Positions 15,755 through 23,006 of a stretch of DNA of 33,909 nt are shown piece after piece. The number at the start of each line of letters is the position of its first letter. The first letter of the stretch is position 1. The translations under genes were made by a program, and so were the position numbers. The notes beneath the pieces are model-generated. The model was not told where the DNA came from. It ran no database searches and worked only from the letters and a program-made list of their open reading frames with translations. This DNA is from Streptomyces neyagawaensis (GTDB lineage: Bacteria; Actinomycetota; Actinomycetes; Streptomycetales; Streptomycetaceae), in NCBI RefSeq assembly GCF_023516595.1, contig NZ_JAMGBG010000021.1, positions 1 through 33,909 of the forward strand, read 5' to 3'.

Positions 15755-15814
15755 GGTTTCTCGCGCAGTTCCCCGCGCCCCTGAAAGCGCCCGGGGCTGC
15801 GCCCCGTGCTTTTC
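15755..15814. repeat. Streptomyces intergenic repeat, core copy 2
   Basis: A 60-base copy of the core at 13321-13381, differing by one missing A and one substitution. It includes CGCAGTTCCCCGCGCCCC, then GAAAGC, GGGGC-TGC-GCCCC and GCTTTTC. The last parts form a hairpin (CTGAAA...TTTCAG closing the stem). It lies between the convergent peptidase E and MHYT genes, where it can act as a terminator for both. Confidence 0.8.
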
Positions 15815-15858
15815 AGCTGAAGGGCCCACCCGCGCTGAACCCCTCGCCGCCCCCGAAC

Positions 15859-16809
15859 TCACCACTCCTGGACCCGCGGCCCCGCCGTTCCCCCCGGCTC
15901 CCTCTCCCGTCGTGTCGGGCGTTCGAACAGGGAGCCCGCGTCGGGGTCCGGGTGGGGGAGGGGGCGGTCGGGGCGGTCGGCCCGCCAGGCCGCCGGTACG
16001 CGCGGTCCCCCGCCCGCGGCGACCCGATCCCGGGTCGGCTGGTTCGTCGTCGCGCGTCCCTTGCTCCACTCCCCGTCGCCCAGCACCAGCAGCGGGTCGA
16101 ACATGATGACCACGCCGGCCAGGACCAGGAAGATGACCGGACCGATCAGCATCGGCAGGAGCATCGACGTCGGTGACTCCCCGGTCAGCGGGCCACCGGC
16201 CCTGCCGTACAGCTGGACGCCCACGGCCGCCATGCCCGTGTAGTGCATGCCGGACACCGCGACCCCCATGACCAGGCTCGCGCCGAGGCTGGTGAGGAAG
16301 CCGCTGATGGACACGGCCGCCCAGAGCGCGGCGGTCGCGGCGACGATGGCGATGACGACCGACAGGGCGACGACGGCGATGTCGTACTCGATGTAGCCGT
16401 TGAGCTGGATGGCGGCCATGCCGAGGTAGTGCATGGCGGCGACGCCGAGCCCCGTGACGCCGCCGGCGGTGCACAGGGTGGCGGTGCTGACGCCCCGGTA
16501 GCCGACGGCGAAGACGCCGATGCCGACGACGACGATCGCCACGGCGAGGCTCAGGACGGTCAGGGTGACGTCGTAGTGGATCCGGCTCTCCTTGACCCGG
16601 AAGCCGATCATCGCGATGAAGTGCATCGTCCAGATGCCGCAGCCGATCGAGGCCGCGCCGAGGACCAGCCAACCGGGCTTCCAGGAACGCTCGTTGTAGA
16701 CGGACCTGACGACGCAGCGCAGTCCCAGCGCCGCGCCGAGGCACGCCATGATGTAGGCGGCCACCGGGGTGACCGCGCCGTAGCTGAATCCGTCGACCGT
16801 GCCTTGCAT
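15859..16809 (-). CDS. MHYT-domain integral membrane sensor without an output domain
   Basis: This encodes 316 residues with seven predicted membrane helices between about 10 and 255. The three MHYT signatures are all present: MHFIAM (62-67), MHYLGM (126-131) and MHYTGM (188-193). The Met and His side chains near the outer face are proposed in this family to bind copper and sense O2, CO or NO. The C-terminal 60 residues are a Pro/Arg-rich cytoplasmic tail. No GGDEF, EAL or kinase domain follows, unlike many MHYT proteins, so a signal would need a partner. ATG 16809 is preceded by GGGGGGA at 8 bases. The upstream DNA contains an 11-base palindrome CGCTAATAGCG (16844-16854), a possible regulatory site. 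The gene stands alone. Confidence 0.88.
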   Translation of the reverse strand: MQGTVDGFSYGAVTPVAAYIMACLGAALGLRCVVRSVYNERSWKPGWLVLGAASIGCGIWTMHFIAMIGFRVKESRIHYDVTLTVLSLAVAIVVVGIGVFAVGYRGVSTATLCTAGGVTGLGVAAMHYLGMAAIQLNGYIEYDIAVVALSVVIAIVAATAALWAAVSISGFLTSLGASLVMGVAVSGMHYTGMAAVGVQLYGRAGGPLTGESPTSMLLPMLIGPVIFLVLAGVVIMFDPLLVLGDGEWSKGRATTNQPTRDRVAAGGGPRVPAAWRADRPDRPLPHPDPDAGSLFERPTRREREPGGTAGPRVQEW

Positions 16810-17053
16810 ATGCCAAATCCCCCCAGAGCTCGGCCAGTTGATGCGCTAATAGCGGGAGGTAAGTCTGCGATAAGCAAAGGCCGAGGCGCTCCGTTTTCCG
16901 CGAGTTACTGTCGGTATTGGCTCGCGGGGTGATCGGCTTTGTCTGGCTCGATGTTGATTCGCGGTCAAAATCCCCGCGAACCTTGATTCTTCAAGCTCAG
17001 GCCAGCGTTTTACGTTCCGTCGCATTCCGTTGCGACCCTTTTCTCGCGCGCGC
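16810..17053. other. Low-G+C intergenic region with inverted repeats
   Basis: This is upstream of the MHYT gene and noticeably less G+C-rich than its flanks. It holds CGCTAATAGCG (16844-16854), a 7-bp inverted repeat CCGCGAG/CTCGCGG (16898-16904 and 16921-16927), and a short hairpin GTCGCA-TTCCGT-TGCGAC (17019-17036) just beyond the stop of the small gene at 17054. No coding sequence is supported. Confidence 0.45.
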
Positions 17054-17206
17054 TCACGCGGCTCCGCACACCCGGCGGTACGGGGTGTGGGCGTCCGATA
17101 CGTACGTGTGCCACTGGGAGCGGCTCGGTCCAGATCCGCCCGCGCGGGCGCACACCCGCGCCAGGGCGCGGGTGGTGTCGAGGTCGTACCGCTTGCAACG
17201 GGACAT
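17054..17206 (-). CDS. Possible 50-residue protein of unknown function
   Basis: ATG 17206 opens a 50-codon frame with close to 90% G/C at third positions, about what real genes here show. It also has a balanced composition unlike shadow frames: several Tyr, Asp, Trp and His, with three Cys (residues 4, 19 and 48). The ends MSRCKRYD and RRVCGAA suggest a small folded or metal-binding protein, but I recognise no family. There is no convincing ribosome site. It lies 59 bases downstream of the isomerase gene in the same direction and has a small hairpin after its stop. It may be the last gene of that operon or a chance frame. Confidence 0.4.
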   Translation of the reverse strand: MSRCKRYDLDTTRALARVCARAGGSGPSRSQWHTYVSDAHTPYRRVCGAA

Positions 17207-17265
17207 GGGCGCTGCCCGCGTACAGCGTCGTGCCGTCCGGGCCGAGGGCCCCTTCCCAAGAGACC

Positions 17266-18072
17266 CTAGGCCGCCTCGTTGAGCAGCCGCGTGAGGTGCT
17301 CCCTGCCCGCCGTCAGCAGCTCCGGCAGCGGCGCGGCGGTCTCGTACCACCGCTTCTCGTACTCCCAGCACAGCCAGCCGTCCCACTCCTTGCGGGTGAG
17401 CACGTCCAGGCACTCGCCGAGCGGGAGGGCGCCCGCGCCGAGCGGGAGCGGGGTGGTGTCCTCCGCCGAGGCGATGTCCTTGACCTGGACGTAGCCGAGG
17501 AAGGGGGAGAGGGCGGCGTACGAATCGGCGGGCTGCTCGCCGCCCAGCCAGGTGTGCATGACGTCCCACAGCGCGCCGACGCTGCGGTGGCCCACGGGGC
17601 CGAGGACGCGGATGGCGTCGGCGCCGGTGCGGTGCGAGTCGTGGGTCTCCAGCAGGACGCGCACCCCGCGGTCGGCCGCGTCCTCCGCCGCCGTGCCGAG
17701 CCGCCGGGCCGCGACCGCGTCGGCCTCCTCCGTGCTCTGCCCGCCGTCCGGGTCGCCGCCGGGGAAGACACGGACGAAGGGCGCGCCCACGTCCCGCGCC
17801 AGGTCGAGCAGGTCCCGGATCTCGTCGAGCACGGGCCCGTCGTCGCCCGGCGCCGCGACCTTCGCGTACCCGGCGATCCCCAGGATCTCCACGCCGGCCG
17901 CCTTGAACTCGGCGGCCACCCGGTCCCGTTCCGCGCTCCCGATCCCCGGATGCACCGGCTCCTCGGGGTGGGCCCGCAACTCGACACCGTGGTAGCCGTG
18001 CCCGGCGGCGAGCCGCACGACCTCGGACACGGGAACACCGGGCACGCCAAGAGTGGAAAACGCAAGCTTCAT
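17266..18072 (-). CDS. Sugar phosphate isomerase/epimerase-like TIM barrel
   Basis: This encodes 268 residues of the xylose-isomerase-like TIM barrel family (AP endonuclease 2 superfamily, which includes IolE, IolI and hydroxypyruvate isomerase). Typical strand ends are visible: KLAFSTLG (2-9), GVEL near residue 34, VRVFPGG about 100-106, VLLETHDSH about 142-150 carrying a likely metal-binding Glu and His, LWDVMHTW with Asp and His, VQVKD and CWEYEKRW near the end. The metal-binding set (Glu, Asp, His, Glu) seems complete, so it is probably active. ATG 18072 was chosen because it begins exactly at the first barrel strand. It is the fifth gene of a leftward series starting at 21761 and is separated by 101 bases from the FAD-Rieske gene. 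Substrate unknown. Confidence 0.85.
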   Translation of the reverse strand: MKLAFSTLGVPGVPVSEVVRLAAGHGYHGVELRAHPEEPVHPGIGSAERDRVAAEFKAAGVEILGIAGYAKVAAPGDDGPVLDEIRDLLDLARDVGAPFVRVFPGGDPDGGQSTEEADAVAARRLGTAAEDAADRGVRVLLETHDSHRTGADAIRVLGPVGHRSVGALWDVMHTWLGGEQPADSYAALSPFLGYVQVKDIASAEDTTPLPLGAGALPLGECLDVLTRKEWDGWLCWEYEKRWYETAAPLPELLTAGREHLTRLLNEAA

Positions 18073-18173
18073 GTCTTCGGACCCTACTCGTCGTTCGTCG
18101 GTCGGTACGTCGTGCGGCTGCCCGCCGCCGGGGTGGTCACGCGGGTCGTCCCCCGTGGGAACACCGGCGCTCG

Positions 18174-19700
18174 TCAGATGTCCCGCTGTTCCAGCGGCTT
18201 CGTCGCCGGACCTTGCAGGACGCGGCCGTCCGGGTCGAAGCGGGAGCCGTGGCAGGGGCACTCCCAGGCGCGTTCGGCGCGGTTGAAGGCGACGAGGCAG
18301 CCCAGGTGGGTGCAGCGGGCGGACAGGGTGTGCAGGATGCCGTCGTCGTCGCGGTGGACCGCGCAGTGGTGGCCGCCGACCCGGACGATCGCCCCGTCAC
18401 CCGGCGCGAGCGCGTCGAAGGAGGTGTCGGAGGCCGGGGAGAGCCGGTCGCCGACGAAGTGCCGGGCGACCCGCGCCTGGTGCATGAGGAAGCTCGGCGC
18501 CTCCCGTACCGCGCTGAGGATGCGGCGCGGGTCGTACAGGTCGGCCCACGGTGTCCTCAGCCCGTCGATCAGGTCGGTGAGGAGCCGCCCGGCCATGACA
18601 CCGCTGCTCATGCCCCAGCCGCCGAACCCGGTCGCCACCCAGGTGTGCCGGCTGCCCGCGTGGAAGGGGCCGACCAGCGGCACGGAGTCGGTGGAGTCGT
18701 TGTCCTGGGTGGCCCAGCGGTGCGTGAAGTCGAGCGTCCCGAACCGTTCGACGGCCCACTCGGCGAGCAGTTCGAACCGCTCCTCCACATTGCCGGTGCC
18801 CGGCGTGAAGTGCTCCCCGGTGACGATCAGCAGCCGCCGCCCCTCCCCGTACGGGGCGGTGCGCGCGGAACGGGTGCGCTGCTCCTGCGTGATGTACATG
18901 CCGTGCGGGTCGGCGTCCGCCGGGATCGGCGCGGTCAGGACCAGCTCACGGCGCGGGGAGAGCCGGGTGAACAGCAGCGCCCGGTCGAACACCGGGTAGT
19001 GCGTGGCGATCACGACGTCCCCGGCGGTCACCGTGAACCCCGCCTCCGTCGTCAGCCGGCAAGGCGAGCCCTCCTTGAGCCGGGTCACCCGTGTCCGCTC
19101 ATGCACGACACCGCCCTGGCGCACGAGATCGTCGACGAGCGCGAGGAGATAGGCGCGCGGATGGAACTGCGCCTGCTCCGCCACCCGTACCGCCCCCGCC
19201 ACCGGGAACGGCAGGCCCGTCTCCGTCACGAACGACGCGGGCAGTCCGGCCTCCCGCGCCGCCTCCGCCTCGGCCCTCAGCTCGTCGACACGGCCCTCGT
19301 CCTCGGCGTACGTGTACGCCTCCGTCTCCTCCCAGTCGCAGGCGATGCCCAGTTCCTCCACCACCGCGGCGGCGTGCCGGATCGCCGCCGTCTGCGACCG
19401 CGCGTACAGGTGCGCGGCCTCCGCGCCCCGGTGGCGGCGCAGCCGGTCGTAGACGAGGGTGTGCAGGGCGCTCACCTTCGCCGTGGTGTGGCCCGTCACC
19501 CCGGCGGCGACCCGGTCGGCCTCCAGCAGCGCCACGGTGCGGCCGGTCCGGGCGAGTTCCCACGCCGTGCTGATCCCGGCGATGCCGGCGCCCACCACGG
19601 CGACGTCGACGACGAGGTCCTTGTCGAGCGCCGGGTGCGGGCTCGCCTCGGGCGCGGTGTCGATCCAGTACGACTTCTGCTTGCCCGTGTAGGTGTGCAT
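18174..19700 (-). CDS. FAD-dependent oxidoreductase with C-terminal Rieske [2Fe-2S] domain
   Basis: This encodes 508 residues, similar in layout to Bacillus YhfW. The N-terminal part (about 30-390) is a DadA/DAO-type flavoprotein: nucleotide-binding GAGIAGIS (37-44), Glu at the end of the second strand (LLEAD), and the typical C-terminal FAD contact ATGFGGWGMSSG. The Rieske domain (about 425-508) has C463-x-H465 and C481-x-x-H484 as cluster ligands. C468 and C483 are placed to form the disulfide seen in high-potential Rieske proteins. The enzyme should oxidise an amine or hydroxy substrate and pass electrons through the cluster. ATG 19700 begins the gene 30 bases after the CDGSH stop, so the two are almost certainly cotranscribed. 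Substrate unknown. Confidence 0.92.
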   Translation of the reverse strand: MHTYTGKQKSYWIDTAPEASPHPALDKDLVVDVAVVGAGIAGISTAWELARTGRTVALLEADRVAAGVTGHTTAKVSALHTLVYDRLRRHRGAEAAHLYARSQTAAIRHAAAVVEELGIACDWEETEAYTYAEDEGRVDELRAEAEAAREAGLPASFVTETGLPFPVAGAVRVAEQAQFHPRAYLLALVDDLVRQGGVVHERTRVTRLKEGSPCRLTTEAGFTVTAGDVVIATHYPVFDRALLFTRLSPRRELVLTAPIPADADPHGMYITQEQRTRSARTAPYGEGRRLLIVTGEHFTPGTGNVEERFELLAEWAVERFGTLDFTHRWATQDNDSTDSVPLVGPFHAGSRHTWVATGFGGWGMSSGVMAGRLLTDLIDGLRTPWADLYDPRRILSAVREAPSFLMHQARVARHFVGDRLSPASDTSFDALAPGDGAIVRVGGHHCAVHRDDDGILHTLSARCTHLGCLVAFNRAERAWECPCHGSRFDPDGRVLQGPATKPLEQRDI

Positions 19701-19730
19701 GGCGGCCGGGTTCCCTTCGGGACGGAGGGC

Positions 19731-19997
19731 TCAGCGAGGGTCGGGTGGGCTGTCGGGTGGGCCGTCGGGGGTGCGCCGCCGGCGGTCGGTGTCGCCGCCG
19801 CCGCCGGTGCGCTGCCGGTGGCTGGTGTCGCACCAGGGGTAGATCCGGCTGCGGCGGCAGGTGCACAGGGCCACGCGGAAGCGGTCCGAGGACACGGTCG
19901 TCCCGTCCTCCGTGGTGACCTCGACGGGGCCCTCGACCAGCAGCGGGCCGGGGCGCTGGACGGTGATGCGGCGGCGCTCAGCAGGGTCGTTCGGCAC
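19731..19997 (-). CDS. CDGSH-type iron-sulfur protein
   Basis: This encodes 88 residues. The full CDGSH signature is present: C45-x-C47-x2-S50, P54-x-C56-D57, S59 and H60, giving a 3-Cys/1-His [2Fe-2S] cluster like that of mitoNEET and bacterial homologues. Before it is a short beta-rich segment (PLLVEGPVEVTTEDG), and after it a disordered Arg/Pro/Asp tail. Such proteins are small redox or cluster-transfer carriers in the cytoplasm. The GTG at 19997 lies inside the end of the methyltransferase gene (20-base overlap), so translation is probably coupled. The FAD-Rieske gene starts 30 bases further on. The setting suggests an electron donor or cluster donor for a neighbour. Confidence 0.92.
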   Translation of the reverse strand: MPNDPAERRRITVQRPGPLLVEGPVEVTTEDGTTVSSDRFRVALCTCRRSRIYPWCDTSHRQRTGGGGDTDRRRRTPDGPPDSPPDPR

Positions 19998-20682
19998 GGA
20001 TGACCACCAGCTCTTCCTTCTCCTCGTCCCCCTCGTCCCCGAGCAGCCCCCGGTCGCGCAACCAGGTGCTCCGCGACCGCAGCACGGGCCCGAACGCGAC
20101 GTACCGGCGGTCCACGACCTCGGCCCGCAGGCCCGCCGCCCGCAGCTGCGCGAGCGTCCGCTCCGCGTCGCTCAGCGTCGACTGCACGAGCAGCAGCACC
20201 CCGCCGGGCGCGAGCAGCGCGGGGGCGTCCCGGCAGATCCGGTCCAGGACGAGCCGCCCGTCCCACCCCGCGTCCCAGGCCCGCGCGGCACCCCGTACGG
20301 CCGCCGCCCGCCCCGTGCCGCCGTCGCCGGGCTCCGGTTCCGGTTCCGGTCCCGGTACGTACGGCGGGTTGGACAGGATCAGGTCGAAGGACCGGCCCGA
20401 CACCGGGGCCAGCAGATTCCCCCGGACGACGCTCAGCGACAGCCCCGAGAGCACGGCGTTGACCTTGGTGTTGATCACCGCCCGCCATGAGATGTCCACG
20501 GCGGTCACCCGCGCTCCCCGCCGGGCGGCGGCCAGCGCCACCGCGCCCGTGCCCGTACCGACGTCGAGGACCCGGGCCCGCGGCGCGAGCGACTCCTGCC
20601 CCAGGGCGTGCACCAGCAGCTCGGTGTCGTCCTGCGGGGCGTAGACCCCGGGCAGCGCGAGGGGTGGAGAGAGGGGGTTCAC
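19978..20682 (-). CDS. HemK/PrmC-like class I SAM-dependent methyltransferase
   Basis: This encodes 234 residues. SAM-binding motif I is DVGTGTGAVAL (40-50), motif II ends in VDIS and motif IV is NPPY (105-108). That pairing is typical of N-methyltransferases of the HemK/PrmC/MTS type, which act on side-chain amides or ring nitrogens. It lacks the N-terminal helical domain of true PrmC, so it is unlikely to be the release-factor enzyme. An EPEPEPEPG run (113-119 region) comes from a GGTTCC triplication in the DNA. GTG 20682 is preceded by GGAGG. It lies 80 bases after the iron enzyme gene and overlaps the CDGSH gene by 20 bases. Substrate unknown. Confidence 0.88.
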   Translation of the reverse strand: MNPLSPPLALPGVYAPQDDTELLVHALGQESLAPRARVLDVGTGTGAVALAAARRGARVTAVDISWRAVINTKVNAVLSGLSLSVVRGNLLAPVSGRSFDLILSNPPYVPGPEPEPEPGDGGTGRAAAVRGAARAWDAGWDGRLVLDRICRDAPALLAPGGVLLLVQSTLSDAERTLAQLRAAGLRAEVVDRRYVAFGPVLRSRSTWLRDRGLLGDEGDEEKEELVVIRAERPC

Positions 20683-20762
20683 GGTGTTCGGCCTCCGGGT
20701 GTGGGGGAGAGGGGCGGGGGCCGGTCGAGCGGGTGCCGAACGGCTGCCGTGCGGGAGCGGGG

Positions 20763-21761
20763 TCAGACGGGCGCCCGCAGCGAGGACCGGCCGGCCCGCC
20801 AGGCGTCGAGGAAGCGGTCGGCGAGAACGTCCTCCAGATGGTTCGTGGCGTCCACGCCGAACGCCACGTCGGCGTCCAGGTGCGGCTCCTCCGCCAGCAG
20901 CCCGGCGACGACCTCGTGCCGTACGACCTGCTCGTGGACGGCGTCGGCCTCGACGTGCTCGGTGTAGAAGTGCTCGGCGGCGGCACCCGCCCCCGTCCGC
21001 CGCATCGCCTTCGCGAGCCGCCGGGAGGCGGGGGAGGAGGTGATCTCGACGGTCGCGAAGTGGCCGACGAGGGCGCCGCGCAGGGACCGGTGCAGCCCGA
21101 AGAGGGACATCAGGTTCACCAGGGCGAGAGTCTCGGCGCAGGCCACGTTGACGTAGCGGCCGTAGGCCGGGTCGAGCCCCAGGTCCGTCATCAGGTCGGC
21201 GAAGAGCCGGGCGTGGACCCGGTCGGCCCGGCCGCCGCCGAACTCGTCGAACTCCACGGCGGCCATCCCCGCCTTCGCCCGCCCCCACAGCCGGGGCAGC
21301 ACCCAGGCGTGCGGGTCGGCCTCCTTCAGGTGGTAGAGGGAGCGCTGGGCGGCGTACTCCCGCAGCTGCCACAGCTCGCCCTCCTCCGCGAGGAACCGGC
21401 TGACGCCGGTTCCGTCCGTGTTGTTCACGGGTTCCACGAGCAGATCGTCCAGCGCCTCGTCGGCACGCTTGTGCCGGGGCGCGACGGCCCGCAGGGCCTC
21501 CAGGAACGGCCACTCCAGCGAGGCCCGGAACCGCAGCAGCTCCGGGTCCCACTCGCGGTCGTCGGCGACGCCCGCGAATCCGCGGTAGTGCAGCTCGTAG
21601 CAGAGGTACAGCGCGAGCTGCAGATCCTCGCCGAACGGGTCGGCCCCCGCGACCTCCCACGCGTCGGGCGGCGGCCCGCCCCCTCGCAGGCACTCCACGA
21701 GGGCATCCGAGAGCGGGCCCCTTCCCTGGGGCAGCGACGGTTCCTCCGACCGGACATCCAT
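20763..21761 (-). CDS. Haem-oxygenase-like iron-containing redox enzyme (HDO family)
   Basis: This encodes 332 residues of the "iron-containing redox enzyme" family (PF14518-type), related to UndA, SznF and CADD, which use a di-iron site in an all-helical haem-oxygenase fold. Conserved acidic and His residues are visible in the expected helices: WQLREYAAQRSLYHLKEADPH (131-151, kept as separate short motifs WQLREY and YHLKEADPH), AAVEFDEFGGG (167-177), and EHVEADAVHEQ (268-278). The family oxidises or cleaves amino-acid- and fatty-acid-like substrates with O2. It is the first gene of the leftward series at 21.8-17.3 kb. ATG 21761 was chosen as the first Met of a hydrophilic N-terminus, although the ribosome site is weak. 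The precise substrate is unknown, and the next genes supply methylation and redox functions. Confidence 0.88.
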   Translation of the reverse strand: MDVRSEEPSLPQGRGPLSDALVECLRGGGPPPDAWEVAGADPFGEDLQLALYLCYELHYRGFAGVADDREWDPELLRFRASLEWPFLEALRAVAPRHKRADEALDDLLVEPVNNTDGTGVSRFLAEEGELWQLREYAAQRSLYHLKEADPHAWVLPRLWGRAKAGMAAVEFDEFGGGRADRVHARLFADLMTDLGLDPAYGRYVNVACAETLALVNLMSLFGLHRSLRGALVGHFATVEITSSPASRRLAKAMRRTGAGAAAEHFYTEHVEADAVHEQVVRHEVVAGLLAEEPHLDADVAFGVDATNHLEDVLADRFLDAWRAGRSSLRAPV

Positions 21762-21899
21762 GCGCGCCGGGTACCCCAGGACACGTCCTTAGTCACCCGA
21801 AGATCGGCCACTCCGCGGCACCCCCGCACGCGACCTGCGCCGGGACGACCGGTGCGCGCCTTTGAGGGCGTGAGGGCAGGGCTCGGACGGGGTTCGGTC

Positions 21900-22242
21900 C
21901 CCCGGCGCGGCCATGCCGGTGGTGGGGCCGCGTGCTCCCGCCCCGTCGCGCCCGTCGCGCTCGTCGAGCCCTGGCGGGTGGCCGGCAAGAAGCGCGCACC
22001 CGCGCCGACGACCCTGGACGTCGGCCGGCGGGGCCTGTGGCCCGCGCTGACGGGGCCTGGGCTGCCCGTGATCGCGGGCGGGCGGGCACAGCGCCGGGGG
22101 CCGGGTGGTCTGCCGTACCGCGCAGGAACTCGGTGCGGCGGCCGTGCTCGCGCCGAGCTTCCCGTTGCATCCGCCGGGCAAGCCGGAGAAGTCCCGCGCC
22201 GACGAACTGCTCGGCGCCGGGGTGCCGACCCTGGTCGCACGG
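21900..22242 (+). pseudogene. Frameshifted, truncated alpha/beta-hydrolase (TEX30/KANL3-like, dienelactone hydrolase family)
   Basis: Two reading frames hold consecutive parts of one protein. The first (about 21906-22085) reads GHAGGGAA, VALVEPWRVAGKKRAPAP and LPVIAGGR. The second (from 22090) reads SAGGRVVCRTAQELG, AFPLHPPG-like SFPLHPPGKPEKSRADELL and GVPTLV. Joined, they give the G-R-S-A-G nucleophile elbow, but four extra bases (22086-22089) separate the Arg and Ser codons. The N-terminus before GHAGGG and the C-terminal third after PTLVA are missing; the latter is replaced by the hairpin at 22243. Homologues are usually about 200-220 residues, so roughly half remains. It is most likely inactive. 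Family recall is from memory of the motif order. Confidence 0.55.
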
Positions 22243-22274
22243 GAAAGGGGCCCCGCGGCCGCGGGGCCCCTTTC
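22243..22274 (-). terminator. Perfect 32-base palindrome, terminator of the csbD-like gene
   Basis: GAAAGGGGCCCCGCGG is followed at once by its exact reverse complement. It begins 46 bases past the stop of the leftward CsbD-like gene and abuts the hydrolase remnant. Extreme G/C pairing makes a stable hairpin for either strand. Confidence 0.75.
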
Positions 22275-22319
22275 ACCGGCTCAGCTCGGCGTGCGCCGAG
22301 CGCGCGCGGTCGGCGCCGT

Positions 22320-22520
22320 TCAGACGCGCTCGCCCTTGGGAGCCGTGCGCCGCGTGCCCTGGACGCGCTCCTGGGCCTTGCCCTTGAGCTTCTTCGCCTC
22401 GCCACGGGCCTGCTGCATCTTGCCCTCGACCTGCTGCTCGCGGTCGCCGGTGACCTTGCCGGTCATCTCCTTGGCCTTGCCCTTGATCTTGTCCATGTTG
22501 CCCTTGTCCTTGGCGACCAT
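22320..22520 (-). CDS. CsbD family stress-response protein
   Basis: This encodes 66 residues, the normal size. The chain is almost all Lys, Gly, Glu, Gln and Ala with the repeated pattern typical of CsbD: MDKIKGKAKEMTGKVTGD, then QQVEGKMQQARGEAKKLKG. The protein is expected to be a disordered or helical cytoplasmic protein induced by general stress (sigma-B regulon in Bacillus; its biochemical role is not known). ATG 22520 is preceded by AGGAGG at 7 bases, one of the best ribosome sites in the window, which suggests strong expression. It is a single gene with its own terminator downstream. Confidence 0.88.
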   Translation of the reverse strand: MVAKDKGNMDKIKGKAKEMTGKVTGDREQQVEGKMQQARGEAKKLKGKAQERVQGTRRTAPKGERV

Positions 22521-23006
22521 GGTGTTTCCTCCTGAGTGGGGTGAAGCTTTCCCCCTCAACGTAAGCCGGACTCGTCACCCCCGCGATCCGAAGCGTCACT
22601 GTCCGTAGCGGGGTTGGGGTGGGCGCTGATCACTGATGTGCGCCACCGGACCGGACGCCCGCCGCGACCGGCAGTCGGCGACCGCCGAGTCCGGCCCCGA
22701 CGCCCGCGACGACGGGCCCGCCGCCACCCGCCAGCTCGCCTGCCCGCAAAGGGCGGTGCGCGACACCGGCCACCCGCACCCCGACCACGCCACCCCGCTG
22801 CCCGGCGCCGCCGAGCCGACCGCACGGGACGCCACGGCCCTGATCGCGGTCTTGGCGGAGCAAGGTCGGCCGCCCCGACCGGAGTTCGCGCCTGCCGCCG
22901 CGCCCGCCGCCGCGCCCGAGGCCGCACCCGCCACCACGGCCGCCATCGCCCCCGCCGCCGCGCCCGCCGCCCAACCGGCCCTCCACACGGCGGGGTTGCG
23001 CCCGGC
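22521..23006. other. Ala/Pro-codon-rich stretch, no assignable gene
   Basis: About 490 bases between csbD and lacI. Frames are open on both strands (plus from 22636, minus 22988-22596). Both have high G/C third positions because the DNA is made of GCC/CCG-type repeats (CCCGCCGCCGCG recurs at 22890-22980). The plus frame runs on through the whole lacI gene, and the minus frame is Ala/Gly/Arg-rich with no motif. I cannot support either one. A decayed gene is possible. Confidence 0.4.

Noticed and set aside
22596..22988. Minus-strand Ala-rich frame downstream of lacI
   Set aside because: Low-complexity Ala/Gly/Arg composition, no motif; third-position bias is uninformative because both strands are GCC-repeat rich.
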